A stretch of DNA of 64,000 nt from Qipengyuania seohaensis. Lineage in GTDB: Bacteria; Pseudomonadota; Alphaproteobacteria; Sphingomonadales; Sphingomonadaceae. Positions 53,745 to 62,716 of the stretch are shown one piece after another (within the stretch, counting starts at the first letter, position 1; every line of letters starts with the position of its first letter). Where the stretch lies: contig NZ_CP024920.1 in NCBI RefSeq assembly GCF_002795865.1, forward strand, positions 1,771,001-1,835,000. The letters are read 5' to 3'. The notes under the pieces were generated by a model. The model saw only the letters and a program-made list of their open reading frames with translations, had not been told where the DNA came from and did no database searches. A program made the translations under genes and the position numbers.

Positions 53745-53981
53745 ATGGCCGAAGCCACCGACGACCGCCTGCGCCTTCTCATCGAGCGCATCGAGCGCCT
53801 TGAAGAAGAGAAGAAGGGCATCGCCGACGACATCCGCGACGTTTACGCAGAGGCCAAGGCCGTGGGTTACGACACCAAGATCATGCGCCAGGTCATCCGC
53901 CTGCGTAAGATGAAGCCTGACGAGCGCAGCGAACAGGAAACGATCCTCGACACCTACAAGGCCGCGCTCGGCATGGGTTGA
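53745..53981 (+). CDS. gapR: GapR-type nucleoid-associated protein (DUF2312)
   Basis: 78 residues, a nearly continuous helix: [20 protein letters not shown], then [21 protein letters not shown], the DUF2312 signature. In Caulobacter GapR is an essential dimeric protein that binds overtwisted, AT-rich DNA ahead of replication and transcription. All diagnostic residues of the family appear present. It sits between DUF1244 and ybjQ on the same strand, 83 bases from the former. Confidence 0.92.
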   Translation: MAEATDDRLRLLIERIERLEEEKKGIADDIRDVYAEAKAVGYDTKIMRQVIRLRKMKPDERSEQETILDTYKAALGMG

Positions 53982-54039
53982 TCGCACGCGAAACCGTCCT
54001 ATCTTGGTAACACACTTATCGAGACAGGAGGATTTCGCG

Positions 54040-54387
54040 ATGCCCGGACCTTGGAAAGATGCGCGCGGTATTACCGTAACGACGACGCCGACAATCGAAG
54101 GCAAACCGATCCAGGATTATCTCGGCATCGTGACCGGCGAGGTGATCGTCGGCGCGAACCTGTTCCGCGATCTGTTCGCCAATATCCGCGACATCGTCGG
54201 CGGTCGTTCGGGCAGCTACGAGCGCATCCTTGCCGATGCGCGCAACCAGGCGATCGAGGAACTGCAGGCCGAATGCGCCACGCGCGGCGGCAATGCAGTA
54301 GTGGGCGTCGACCTCGACTACGAGGTGATCGGCGATACCGGCTCGATGCTGATGGTGTCCGCCAGCGGCACCGCCGTAAAGATCTGA
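54040..54387 (+). CDS. YbjQ/UPF0145 family protein
   Basis: 115 residues. Family pattern: [20 protein letters not shown] at the start, [24 protein letters not shown] in the middle, and the Cys-bearing [19 protein letters not shown] near the end. Pentameric small protein (DUF74) sometimes described as a heavy-metal-binding domain; physiological role unknown. The ATG at 54040 has CAGGAGGA upstream. Convergent with the CPBP protease gene, one base apart. Confidence 0.9.
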   Translation: MPGPWKDARGITVTTTPTIEGKPIQDYLGIVTGEVIVGANLFRDLFANIRDIVGGRSGSYERILADARNQAIEELQAECATRGGNAVVGVDLDYEVIGDTGSMLMVSASGTAVKI

Positions 54388-54388
54388 T

Positions 54389-55126
54389 CTAAAGCCACGG
54401 GTCCAATGCCGTAAACAGCGCGTTGAACAGCGCGTGCTGCAATATCGCGGCGCCCAGGCCCAGCCGCGTGCGTGTGAAAGCGAGGATGAGGCCGCCGATC
54501 GTCTGCGGCAGCACCAGGAACACCGTGATGAATTGCAGTTCCGCGTAATTCGTCAGGTGGATCAGCCCGAACGCGAGAGAGCTTGCGTAGATGATCTTGC
54601 CATAGTGGCGGGAAAACCACGCGGGCACCGCACTGTGGGCCTTGCGCGTGGCAAGCCATCGTAGCCAGGCGACCATCACCCCCAAGACGAACACGCCGCC
54701 GATGGCCACTTCTCCGACCGCATCGAGGTAGGAGAGCCCGGTTGTGGCCAAAATCAATGCGACGAAGGTTGCGGCGAATTCGAGATCGGCGCGTCTTCCG
54801 CGTAGCCATCCCCGGAATATGACCTCTTCCATGACCGGCGCCACGGCGACCGCGAAAATGGCCAAGGGCACCGGATCGAGATCGAGATCCTCGACCTGCG
54901 GAAAGGTGGCTCCGAACCATTCGGCGATTGCCACGACCGCAACCATGAGCGCGGCCACGGTAATGTCCACGGCCAGCACGACCGAAAATACGCGGCGTCT
55001 CTCGCGGCCTCGCAGCATCGGTCCGCCGGGCGGGGTCGGTGCCTTTGCGAAGGCCAGCAGCTGCCGCAGTGTGTCGGCGGCGCTGTTACCGGAAGTTGCA
55101 GCCGGGTGGGCGTCAGCCCCTGACAA
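54389..55126 (-). CDS. CPBP-family intramembrane glutamic protease
   Basis: About 245 residues with seven to eight membrane helices. The catalytic motifs are intact: MEEVIFRGWLRG (EExxxR), GLIHLTNY (FxxxH-type) and the distal HALFNA. CPBP enzymes (Rce1/type II CAAX homologues) cleave membrane substrates or maturate peptides. The start is uncertain: a TTG at 55126 overlaps trpS by 14 bases and keeps a plausible amphipathic N-terminus; an ATG at 55018 is the alternative. It ends the secB-murJ-trpS run. Confidence 0.85.
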   Translation of the reverse strand: MSGADAHPAATSGNSAADTLRQLLAFAKAPTPPGGPMLRGRERRRVFSVVLAVDITVAALMVAVVAIAEWFGATFPQVEDLDLDPVPLAIFAVAVAPVMEEVIFRGWLRGRRADLEFAATFVALILATTGLSYLDAVGEVAIGGVFVLGVMVAWLRWLATRKAHSAVPAWFSRHYGKIIYASSLAFGLIHLTNYAELQFITVFLVLPQTIGGLILAFTRTRLGLGAAILQHALFNALFTALDPWL

Positions 55127-56129
55127 GGCCCAGTGCCTTGTAAGTCGCATCCAGCGTCGGCACCGCGATCTGGCGCGCCTGGGCGGCACCGCGGGCGAGG
55201 ATCGCGTCCAGCGCCTCGCGGTCTTCGAGAAGGCCGGTGAAGCGTTCCGAGATCGGACGCAGTGTCTCGACGAGCACCTCGCCCAACGCGGGCTTGAACT
55301 TGCCGAACCCTTCGCCGCCGAAATCCGCAAGAACCTCGTCGGCGCTCTTGTCGGTGAGCGCGGCGTAGATGGTCACCAGATTGAGTGCCTCCGGGCGACC
55401 CACCAGACCCTTTTCCTCGCTGGGCAGGGGCTCGGGGTCGGTCTTTGCCTTCTTCACCTTCTTCATCACTGTGTCGGGATCGTCGGCCAGTTCGATGCGG
55501 CTCATTTCCGACGGGTCGGACTTGCTCATCTTCTTCGACCCGTCACGCAGGCTCATGATCCGCGCGGCCTGAGGAGGGCTGATCGGTTCGGGCAGGGTGA
55601 AGACCGGCGCGTCCTCGGTCGCGAAGTCGTTATTGAACTTCTGCGCAATGTCGCGCGCCAGCTCCAGGTGCTGCTTCTGGTCCTCGCCCACGGGCACGTG
55701 GGTCGCCTGGTAGAGCAGCACGTCGGCGGCCTGCAGCACGGGATAGGTGAACAGCGCAACGCTGGCACCTTCGCGGTTCTTGCCGCTCTTGTCCTTGAAT
55801 TGCGTCATGCGATTCAGCCATCCCATGCGCGCGGTCCCGTTCAGAAGCCATTGCATTTCGGGGTGCGCGGGCACTTGCGCCTGGTTGAACAGTACCGAAC
55901 GCGCAGGATCGATCCCGCAAGCGACCAGCGCGGCCGCCATTTCCAGCGTCGCGCGGTGCAAGTCACTTGGCTGGTGCGGCATGGAAATCGCGTGGAGATC
56001 GGCAAGGAAGAACAGACATTGTTCTCCTTCACCCATCGCGTCCTGCATCCGCACCCAGTTGCGGATCGCCCCAAGGTAATTGCCGAGATGGAGATTGCCG
56101 GTTGGCTGGATGCCGGAAACAACACGCAT
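55113..56129 (-). CDS. trpS: tryptophanyl-tRNA synthetase
   Basis: 338 residues, class I synthetase charging tRNA-Trp. HIGH-type motif GIQPTGNLHLGNYLGAI at the N-terminus and KMSKS motif KKMSKSD near residue 199. Full length and intact. It begins six bases after murJ stops, so the two are co-transcribed, and overlaps the CPBP gene at its end. Confidence 0.97.
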   Translation of the reverse strand: MRVVSGIQPTGNLHLGNYLGAIRNWVRMQDAMGEGEQCLFFLADLHAISMPHQPSDLHRATLEMAAALVACGIDPARSVLFNQAQVPAHPEMQWLLNGTARMGWLNRMTQFKDKSGKNREGASVALFTYPVLQAADVLLYQATHVPVGEDQKQHLELARDIAQKFNNDFATEDAPVFTLPEPISPPQAARIMSLRDGSKKMSKSDPSEMSRIELADDPDTVMKKVKKAKTDPEPLPSEEKGLVGRPEALNLVTIYAALTDKSADEVLADFGGEGFGKFKPALGEVLVETLRPISERFTGLLEDREALDAILARGAAQARQIAVPTLDATYKALGLVRG

Positions 56130-56135
56130 GATGAG

Positions 56136-57707
56136 TTACGGTGCTTTCTTCTTGGTCAGGGCAGCGATGCGCCGCCGGTCAATGGCGCCGACTGCGAAAG
56201 CGACGCCGAAATAAACAATCCCCGAGCACAGGACGAGCCCCAGGAGAGCCGCCAGTCGAGCGAACATCCCGGCAGAGTACCAGCCGGTTAGCAAATCGCG
56301 CGTGAACCACAAGGCAGCGCCCATCGCAGCGGCCGCCAAGAGTTGGCGCGCGATGCGACCGACAAGAGCGAGCGGGACAGTATAATAACCTCGACGCAGC
56401 AGGACGATGTAGAGAAATGCCACGTTGATCCACGCTCCGATCACGCTGGCCAGCGCTACGCCTTCCACCCCGAAGCGCCGCAGGAAGGCAACATTGAAGG
56501 CGACGAAAACGGCCAGTGAGATGAAGGCCGCATAGACTGGGGTTTTCGTGTCCGACCGGGCATAAAAATTGGGCACCAGCACCTTCACCATGACATAGGC
56601 CGGCAGGCCGAGGACCAGGATCGCAAGAACGTTTCCTGCGATCGCGGCATCTTCCACACTGAAACGTCCGCCTTGGAAGATCATGGTCATGAATGGCGTG
56701 GCGCAGATCGCCAGCGCAACAGCGGCCGGAATAGTGAGCAGCATCGACAGTTCGATAGCATCGGATTGGATGCGATCCGCACCTTCCTTGTTCTTGCTAC
56801 CGACGAACTTCGACAGCGTCGGCAGGATCGCGGTCGACAGGGCAATGCCGATAATGCCCAGCGGCAGCTGGTTCAGCCGGTCGGCGTAATTCATGTAGCT
56901 GACCGACCCGCTTTCCAGCTGGTTGAGGAAGTAGAGCTGGACCAGAGTGTTGATCTGGTAAGCGCCGCCGCCGATCGCCGCGGGCAGCGCGATAATCGAC
57001 AGGCGTTTTACCTCCGGCGTGATGCGCGGCCAGAGGAGCTTTGGCCGAAAACCCTCGACTCTTGTCCAGTAACACAGCCAGCCGAGCTGCATCACGCCGC
57101 CAGCTGTCACGGCCCAAGCGACGCCGTAGGCGACCTGCTCGATGCTCGCTCCCGTGGCATTCATGAAATATTCGCCCGTCAGCAACGCGGCGATGAGCAC
57201 GAGGTTGAGGATGATCGGAAAGCTGGCCCCCGGCGCAAAGCGCGAGACCGAATTCAGCATGCCGGTGAACAAGGTCACCAGGCTGACCAGCAAGATGTAG
57301 GGGAACATGATCCGGGCGAAGTCGACTGCAAGGTCGAACTGGCCGGGTTCGACCGGCTTTTCCGCCAAGATCCAGATAACGCCCGGCATTGCCAGTTCGA
57401 AGACGATGCACAGGGCGATGAGAACCGGCAGGAAAACGCTCAGCACGTCCGCCGAGAAACTGCGCGCATCATCTAACCCGCCTTCGCCGCTCAACCGCTT
57501 GGAGAACATCGGCACGAAGGCGGCTGAAAACGCGCCTTCCGCAAACAGGCGGCGGAAGACGTTGGGAATGATGAAGGCCTGGAACCAGGCGTCGGTGACC
57601 GCATTGGCGCCCAGCACGCGGCTGAAGATCATTTCGCGGGCCATGCCGGCGATACGGCTCACCATGGTGAGCGAGCCGATCGTGCCGACGTTCTTGAGCA
57701 GGCTCAT
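56136..57707 (-). CDS. murJ: lipid II flippase MurJ
   Basis: 523 residues, MOP superfamily, about 14 membrane helices. Starts MSLLKNVGTIGSLTMVSR with the conserved GMAREMIFSRVLGANAVTDAW and NVFRRLFAEGAFSAAFVP, which carries the arginine needed for lipid II binding. Flips lipid II across the cytoplasmic membrane for peptidoglycan synthesis. It lies 29 bases after secB and directly before trpS on the minus strand. Confidence 0.97.
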   Translation of the reverse strand: MSLLKNVGTIGSLTMVSRIAGMAREMIFSRVLGANAVTDAWFQAFIIPNVFRRLFAEGAFSAAFVPMFSKRLSGEGGLDDARSFSADVLSVFLPVLIALCIVFELAMPGVIWILAEKPVEPGQFDLAVDFARIMFPYILLVSLVTLFTGMLNSVSRFAPGASFPIILNLVLIAALLTGEYFMNATGASIEQVAYGVAWAVTAGGVMQLGWLCYWTRVEGFRPKLLWPRITPEVKRLSIIALPAAIGGGAYQINTLVQLYFLNQLESGSVSYMNYADRLNQLPLGIIGIALSTAILPTLSKFVGSKNKEGADRIQSDAIELSMLLTIPAAVALAICATPFMTMIFQGGRFSVEDAAIAGNVLAILVLGLPAYVMVKVLVPNFYARSDTKTPVYAAFISLAVFVAFNVAFLRRFGVEGVALASVIGAWINVAFLYIVLLRRGYYTVPLALVGRIARQLLAAAAMGAALWFTRDLLTGWYSAGMFARLAALLGLVLCSGIVYFGVAFAVGAIDRRRIAALTKKKAP

Positions 57708-57736
57708 CGCGGAGCCTCCGTCCCGGTCCCGGTGCC

Positions 57737-58267
57737 TCAGGCGTTCCCGGTCGGAGCCGGGGCGCCTTCGCCCTGCTGGGCGGCGCGGGCCTGGAGCTGC
57801 TGCTGGTAAAGGCCGGCGAAATCCATCGGCTCGAGCATCATAGGCGCGTAGCCGAGATCACGAACGGCATCGGAGATGATGGCGCGCGCAAAGGGGAAGA
57901 GCAGACGCGGAGCTTCCGCGAAGAGGAAAGCGTGGGCGTGCTCTTCGGGCACATTGCGAATGCCGACGAGACCGCAATAGGCGAGTTCGACGATATACTG
58001 CGCGCCCTGGTCGGTATCGGCGCGAACCGTGATCTTGAGTTCGACTTCGCTGATCTCGTCCGTCACCTTGTTCGAGGCGATGTTGAGCTGCACGTCGACG
58101 CGCGGCTGTTCCTGCCACTGGTAGGAAGCCGGTGCGTTCGGATTTTCGACCGACAGGTCTTTCACATACTGGTTCAACACGCCGATAGTGGGACGATTGT
58201 CGGCACCGTTGGCACCAGCAGCCGGATCGGCATTGAGATCGGTCAGAACGTCGTTTTCATCGGCCAT
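57737..58267 (-). CDS. secB: protein-export chaperone SecB
   Basis: 176 residues, slightly long owing to an Asp/Ala-rich N-terminus and a Gln/Ala/Pro-rich tail. Core motifs: VLNQYVKDLSVENPNAP, YIVELAYCGLVGI and LFPFARAIISDAVRDLGYAP MMLEPMDF. Tetrameric cytoplasmic chaperone that delivers preproteins to SecA. First gene of the secB-murJ-trpS-CPBP run; its promoter is in the 268-base region shared with the divergent Tim44-like gene. Confidence 0.97.
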   Translation of the reverse strand: MADENDVLTDLNADPAAGANGADNRPTIGVLNQYVKDLSVENPNAPASYQWQEQPRVDVQLNIASNKVTDEISEVELKITVRADTDQGAQYIVELAYCGLVGIRNVPEEHAHAFLFAEAPRLLFPFARAIISDAVRDLGYAPMMLEPMDFAGLYQQQLQARAAQQGEGAPAPTGNA

Positions 58268-58535
58268 CGGGCAAGCTTTCTTTCGTATTTCCGTTTGAAA
58301 GGGCAGGGCTCGTCGTATTGCGGCCCAACCGGTCAGGGCGCGCGCCTAGCACCCCCCAAGGCGCGGGGCAATCCGCGAGTGGAGCGGGTTGTTCGAAGGA
58401 AAAGCACGCTGAAAGGACCCTTATGCGCCCATTGTGCGTTTGTAATTGATCCCTATCTAGGGCACAAAGGGAACCGTACCGGAAGGCATGGTTCTACCGC
58501 TAAGTGCCAGAATTGAAACGAACGGAATTCCGCCA

Positions 58536-59210
58536 GTGATCTACGAGATCGTCATCCTTGCTGCCATCGCCGCATTTCTTGGTCTGCGCCTTTATTCGGT
58601 GCTGGGCCAGCGGTCCGAGCATGAAGAGGATCCGATCCGTCGCAGCTACGGTCCGCGCGAACAGAATCCGACTCCGCCCGCAACAACCGGCGGATCGCCG
58701 GACGCGCCAGCCGCCGCGCGGCCTGCCGTTACCCTTCGTAGCGTCGACAATGCGACGAATGCCAACGAAGCCGCGATCCGCTCGATCGCCAATGCCGATT
58801 CGCGCTTCGACCTGCTGTCGTTCCTCGAAGGCGCGAAGGCGGCTTACGCAATGATACTCGAGGCTTTCTGGGCAGGCGACAAGGACACGCTGCGCGACCT
58901 TACCGACGATGACGTCTATGCCAGTTTTGCTGGTGCCATCGATGCCCGCGAGGCATCAGGTGAAACGCTCGACAACCGTCTTATCAGGATCGAGGACGCG
59001 ACGGTCCATTCCGCCGATCTGGACGGGCGCATTGCGCGTATCGCAGTGCGCTTCGTGGCTGACATCGCCGCCGTGACCCGCGACAAGGACGGAACCGTAG
59101 TTGCAGGATCGCTCGACGACGCCGTCGAGAGCCGCGACATCTGGACCTTCAGCCGCTCGCTGGATTCCATGGACCCTAACTGGGTCCTCGACGAAACCGA
59201 CCAGGACTAA
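58536..59210 (+). CDS. Tim44/TimA-family membrane-anchored protein
   Basis: About 224 residues. One N-terminal membrane anchor (VIYEIVILAAIAAFLGLRLY), a Pro-rich linker, and a C-terminal Tim44-like domain (AYAMILEAFWAGDKDTLRDL and LIRIEDATVHSADLDGR). Starts with the family-typical anchor at GTG 58536; an ATG at 58488 is possible but its ribosome site is too close. Bacterial Tim44-like proteins are linked to membrane protein import or assembly. It precedes mltA and smr, a gene order that recurs in alphaproteobacteria. Confidence 0.85.
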   Translation: MIYEIVILAAIAAFLGLRLYSVLGQRSEHEEDPIRRSYGPREQNPTPPATTGGSPDAPAAARPAVTLRSVDNATNANEAAIRSIANADSRFDLLSFLEGAKAAYAMILEAFWAGDKDTLRDLTDDDVYASFAGAIDAREASGETLDNRLIRIEDATVHSADLDGRIARIAVRFVADIAAVTRDKDGTVVAGSLDDAVESRDIWTFSRSLDSMDPNWVLDETDQD

Positions 59211-59236
59211 TTCCCATCCTTACAGGAGTAGGCTCC

Positions 59237-60421
59237 ATGCGAAGCGCGCTTACACTCGCGGCGGCTTCGCTGCTTTCCGCCTGCGCCATCGTGCCCGAAG
59301 CGCGACCGCCGATGGACACGGGAGCCGTCGAGCAACCGCCCGTCGAAGTAGCCGACAATGCCGCATCGGCAGGGGTTCGTCCGGGCCCTCCGATCGAAAC
59401 ATTCCCGTTCCTGCAGGCTGACGCGGAAGGCGCGCTGGATGCATTCCGGCGCTCTTGCGACAAGATCCTTTTCCGCGACGATACCAGCGGGCTGACCACC
59501 CGGCTGGACTGGCAGGGCCCATGTCTTGCGGCCAGCAATTGGTCGAGCGATCCGGCCCTGTTTTTCACCAGCCAGTTCGAAACCGCCATTGTCGGCGAGG
59601 GCGCAGCTTTTGCCACGGGATATTTCGAGCCAGAAATACTCGGTAGTCGCGAGAAGGCGCCCGGCTATGAAGTGCCGGTATATGCCCTGCCGTCCGACCT
59701 CGAGCGCGGCTGGCCTGCCGAAATAGCCGAGAGCGAGCGCACGGGGCGCCCGCCGCTTGGCCGCTACAACGAAGATGGCGAGTTCGTCCGCTATTACGAG
59801 CGGTCCGAGATCGTGGCAGGCGCGCTAGACGGCAAGGTCCCGACCATCGCCTGGGCCGCCGATCCAGTCGAGTTCTTCTTCCTCCAGATCCAGGGCAGCG
59901 GCCTGCTGCGCCAGCCCGACGGCAGCGTGATGCGCATCGGCTATGCGGGGCAGAACGGGCGCGAATATGTCGCCATCGGCAGGCCCATGCGCGAGCAGGG
60001 GCTGATCGGCGACGGGACGCAGTACCCGACCTCGATGCAGGGCCTGATGGCGTGGCTGCGCGATAATCCGGATCGGGCGGACGAGATCATGAACCTCAAC
60101 AAGAGCTGGATCTTCTTCCGCGAACTGGACACCGACGGTCCGCTTGGCTCGCTCGAAGTGCCGGTCTACGGGCGTGACAGCGTCGCCGTCGATCCCAGGT
60201 TCGTGCCCTACGGCGCGCCCGTCTGGCTCGACATGGAAAGCGACGTGGCGGACGGCCTCTGGGTCGCGCAGGACACGGGCGGCGCCATCAAGGGCGCCAA
60301 CCGGTTCGACACTTTCTGGGGAAATGGCGCGCAGGCGCGCGAAATTGCCGGCAGCATGAGCAGCCGCGGAACGGCCTATCTCTTCCTGCCCAAGGGCACG
60401 CTCGCCCGCCTGAACCGATGA
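59237..60421 (+). CDS. mltA: membrane-bound lytic murein transglycosylase A
   Basis: 394 residues. Lipoprotein signal (LTLAAASLLSACA, lipobox LSAC at residue 16), MltA domain (TGYFEPEILGSREKAPGYEV, and FFLQIQGSGLLRQPDGS) and a C-terminal 3D domain (VAQDTGGAIKGANRFDTFWG with the conserved Asp residues). Cleaves peptidoglycan glycan strands at the outer membrane inner face. It is 26 bases after the Tim44-like gene and overlaps smr by four bases. Confidence 0.96.
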   Translation: MRSALTLAAASLLSACAIVPEARPPMDTGAVEQPPVEVADNAASAGVRPGPPIETFPFLQADAEGALDAFRRSCDKILFRDDTSGLTTRLDWQGPCLAASNWSSDPALFFTSQFETAIVGEGAAFATGYFEPEILGSREKAPGYEVPVYALPSDLERGWPAEIAESERTGRPPLGRYNEDGEFVRYYERSEIVAGALDGKVPTIAWAADPVEFFFLQIQGSGLLRQPDGSVMRIGYAGQNGREYVAIGRPMREQGLIGDGTQYPTSMQGLMAWLRDNPDRADEIMNLNKSWIFFRELDTDGPLGSLEVPVYGRDSVAVDPRFVPYGAPVWLDMESDVADGLWVAQDTGGAIKGANRFDTFWGNGAQAREIAGSMSSRGTAYLFLPKGTLARLNR

Positions 60422-60966
60422 GCGCGCCGCGCGGCCTCAGCGCAAAGGAAGCGGAAGCCTGGGAAAAGGTCGCTGCGACGGTCGAGCCGCTTCGCCCGCG
60501 CGCGCCTGCACGGAAAGTAGCCGAGCCGATTGCACCGAAGATCGCCGTTTCAAAGCCGCCGCCCAGAAGGCCTGCGCCCGTATCGGCACCCCTGCCCGCC
60601 GCCGCTTCTGCCAAGCCCTCAAACTCCCTCGATTCGCATTGGGATCGCAGGCTCAAGTCCGGCACGGTCCAGCCGGACTTCACTCTCGACCTCCACGATC
60701 ACGGTCTGGACGCAGCTTATAACCGTCTTATCAGCGGTGTAGCGCAGGCACGCTCGATGGGCGCGCGCACGATCCTGCTGATCACCGGCAAGCCGCGTCC
60801 CGTCGATCCGGCGGATCGCGGGCACAGGCGCGGGGCCATCCGGGCCAAGGTGCTGGACTGGCTGGCGGCCTCCAGCCACCATTCGGCCATCGCGGCCGTA
60901 CGCCGCGCGCACCAGCGGCATGGCGGTGACGGTGCGCTCTACATCGTGCTCAGGCGCGAGCGATAA
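60418..60966 (+). CDS. Smr/MutS2-type endonuclease-domain protein
   Basis: 182 residues. The N-terminal half is a Pro/Ala/Arg-rich linker; the C-terminal half is a Smr domain starting at FTLDLHDHGLDAAYN (LDLHG-type motif with His in place of Gly) and including ITGKPRP in the place of TGKG. Smr proteins act on nucleic acids, in some cases rescuing stalled ribosomes. ATGA overlap with mltA. It is convergent with katA. Confidence 0.9.
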   Translation: MSAPRGLSAKEAEAWEKVAATVEPLRPRAPARKVAEPIAPKIAVSKPPPRRPAPVSAPLPAAASAKPSNSLDSHWDRRLKSGTVQPDFTLDLHDHGLDAAYNRLISGVAQARSMGARTILLITGKPRPVDPADRGHRRGAIRAKVLDWLAASSHHSAIAAVRRAHQRHGGDGALYIVLRRER

Positions 60967-60969
60967 AGC

Positions 60970-62553
60970 CTATTCGGCGGGCTCGGCCTCGCGCGATTTT
61001 TCATCCACCGCAACCGGTCCGAGGGTCGCCTCGTCGGTCGTTGACTTGGCAGATCCCATTCCGGGCGCAGAGGACTTGCCGCCAAGCTTCTCGCGAACGG
61101 CATTCTCGATCCGCTCGCCGATCGCCTGGTCTACATTCTTCCAGTATTCGAAGGCCCGCAGGAGAATTTTCTCGCTGACCCCGTCGGCAAGGTGACCGGC
61201 GACGTTCGATACGAAGCGCTCGCGCTGTTCGTCGTCCATAACGTCGTTCACCAGCGCTCTTGCCTGGCTCCAGTCGTCGTCATCTTCGCGCAGGGTATAC
61301 GCCTGGCGGACCATGTCGCCATCCGCGTACCAAGTTGCTTCACCGCCCACTTCGGGCTGCGCAGCAGCACCGCCATAGGAATTGGGAGCGTAGACCGGAT
61401 CGAGAGCATTCTTTACCCGCATGGCGCCGGCGCGGGAATAGGAATTCACTTCGCTGGCGTTCTTCGGCGAATTTACGGGGATCTGCTTGTAATTGACCCC
61501 GAGACGGTGACGATGCGCGTCGGCATAGGAGAAGCCGCGGGCGAGCAGCATCTTGTCGGGCGACAGGCCGATACCCGGGATAATATTGTTCGGCTCGAAC
61601 GCCAGCTGTTCAATCTGGGTGTCCCAGTCGACCGGATTTTCGTTGAGCACCAGCTTGCCGACTTCGATCAGCGGATAGTCGCTATGCGGCCAGGTCTTGG
61701 TGAGATCGAACGGGTTGATGCGATAGGTTTTGGCATCTTCGTACGGCATGATCTGCCATTTCAGCGTCCAGCTCGGGAAATTGCCCTTGTGGATCGCGTC
61801 GAACAGGTCGCGGCGGTGATAGTCGCTGTCTTCGCCTGCCTTCTTCACCGCTTCTTCCTGCGTCAGGTGGGCATTGCCGCTCATTTCCCCGACATCGGTA
61901 TGGAAGTGGAACTTCACCCAGAACTTCTCGCCGTCCTCATTGATCAGCATGTAGGTGTGGCTCGAATAGCCGTTCATTTCGCGCCAGTTCTTCGGCACGC
62001 CGCGATCGCCCATCAGATAAGTCACCTGATGTGCGCTTTCCGGGCTTAGCGTCCAGAAGTCCCACATCATGTCGTGATCGCGCAGGCCGTTGTCGGCGCG
62101 ACGCTTCTGGCTGCGGATGAAATGCTGGAACTTGAGCGGATCGCGGATGAAGAAGATCGGCGTGTTGTTGCCGACCATGTCGAAATTGCCGTCCTCGGTA
62201 TAGAACTTGACCGAGAAGCCGCGTGGATCGCGCCAGGTGTCGGGGCTACCCCGTTCGCCAGCCACGGTCGAGAAACGCATCGCGACATCGGTTTTCGCAC
62301 CCTTCTGGAAGAGGATCGCCTTCGTGTATTGCGAGACATCGGCGGTCGTTTCGAAATAGCCGAACGCGCCGGAGCCCTTTGCATGAGGTTGCCGCTCCGG
62401 AATCCGCTCGCGGTTGAAGTTCGCCATCTGCTCGATGAGGTAGTGATCGTTCAGGACGATCGGGCCATCCCGGCCCAGCGTCAGGGAGTGTTCGTCGCTC
62501 TGGACGCGGATACCGGCATCGGTGGTGGTGGGGGAAACTTTTCTGTCGGCCAT
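60970..62553 (-). CDS. katA: monofunctional heme catalase
   Basis: 527 residues, clade-type small-to-medium subunit catalase that breaks down hydrogen peroxide. Catalytic His57 ([15 protein letters not shown]), Asn129 ([15 protein letters not shown]) and the proximal heme ligand Tyr343 ([17 protein letters not shown]) are intact. The ATG at 62553 is used; the frame is open upstream but without family similarity. It lies downstream of katG on the same strand but behind that gene's terminator, so each is probably transcribed separately. Confidence 0.96.
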   Translation of the reverse strand: MADRKVSPTTTDAGIRVQSDEHSLTLGRDGPIVLNDHYLIEQMANFNRERIPERQPHAKGSGAFGYFETTADVSQYTKAILFQKGAKTDVAMRFSTVAGERGSPDTWRDPRGFSVKFYTEDGNFDMVGNNTPIFFIRDPLKFQHFIRSQKRRADNGLRDHDMMWDFWTLSPESAHQVTYLMGDRGVPKNWREMNGYSSHTYMLINEDGEKFWVKFHFHTDVGEMSGNAHLTQEEAVKKAGEDSDYHRRDLFDAIHKGNFPSWTLKWQIMPYEDAKTYRINPFDLTKTWPHSDYPLIEVGKLVLNENPVDWDTQIEQLAFEPNNIIPGIGLSPDKMLLARGFSYADAHRHRLGVNYKQIPVNSPKNASEVNSYSRAGAMRVKNALDPVYAPNSYGGAAAQPEVGGEATWYADGDMVRQAYTLREDDDDWSQARALVNDVMDDEQRERFVSNVAGHLADGVSEKILLRAFEYWKNVDQAIGERIENAVREKLGGKSSAPGMGSAKSTTDEATLGPVAVDEKSREAEPAE

Positions 62554-62653
62554 GGCGAACGCCTTTTCTCTCAGGGGGATGCCGGAGATACGAACCGGCG
62601 CGCGAAAGCGTTCCTGCATGCCTGGTATTTGGCCGATCCTTGCAGCAAGCACG

Positions 62654-62683
62654 AAAAAGCCCCCGACAATCCTGCCGGGGGCT
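62654..62683 (-). terminator. intrinsic terminator of katG
   Basis: Eight-bp stem AGCCCCCG/CGGGGGCT (62658-62665 with 62676-62683) followed on the minus strand by five T. It lies 34 bases after the katG stop, in front of katA. Confidence 0.9.
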
Positions 62684-62716
62684 CCTTCTGCGGCCCAGGG
62701 GCTCAGTTCTGTTTTT

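Noticed and set aside
58409..58434. CTGAAA-N13-CCCATT resembling a heat-shock sigma factor promoter before the Tim44-like gene
   Set aside because: Only a partial match to CTTGAAA/CCCATNT, about 100 bases from the gene; could be chance in this sequence.
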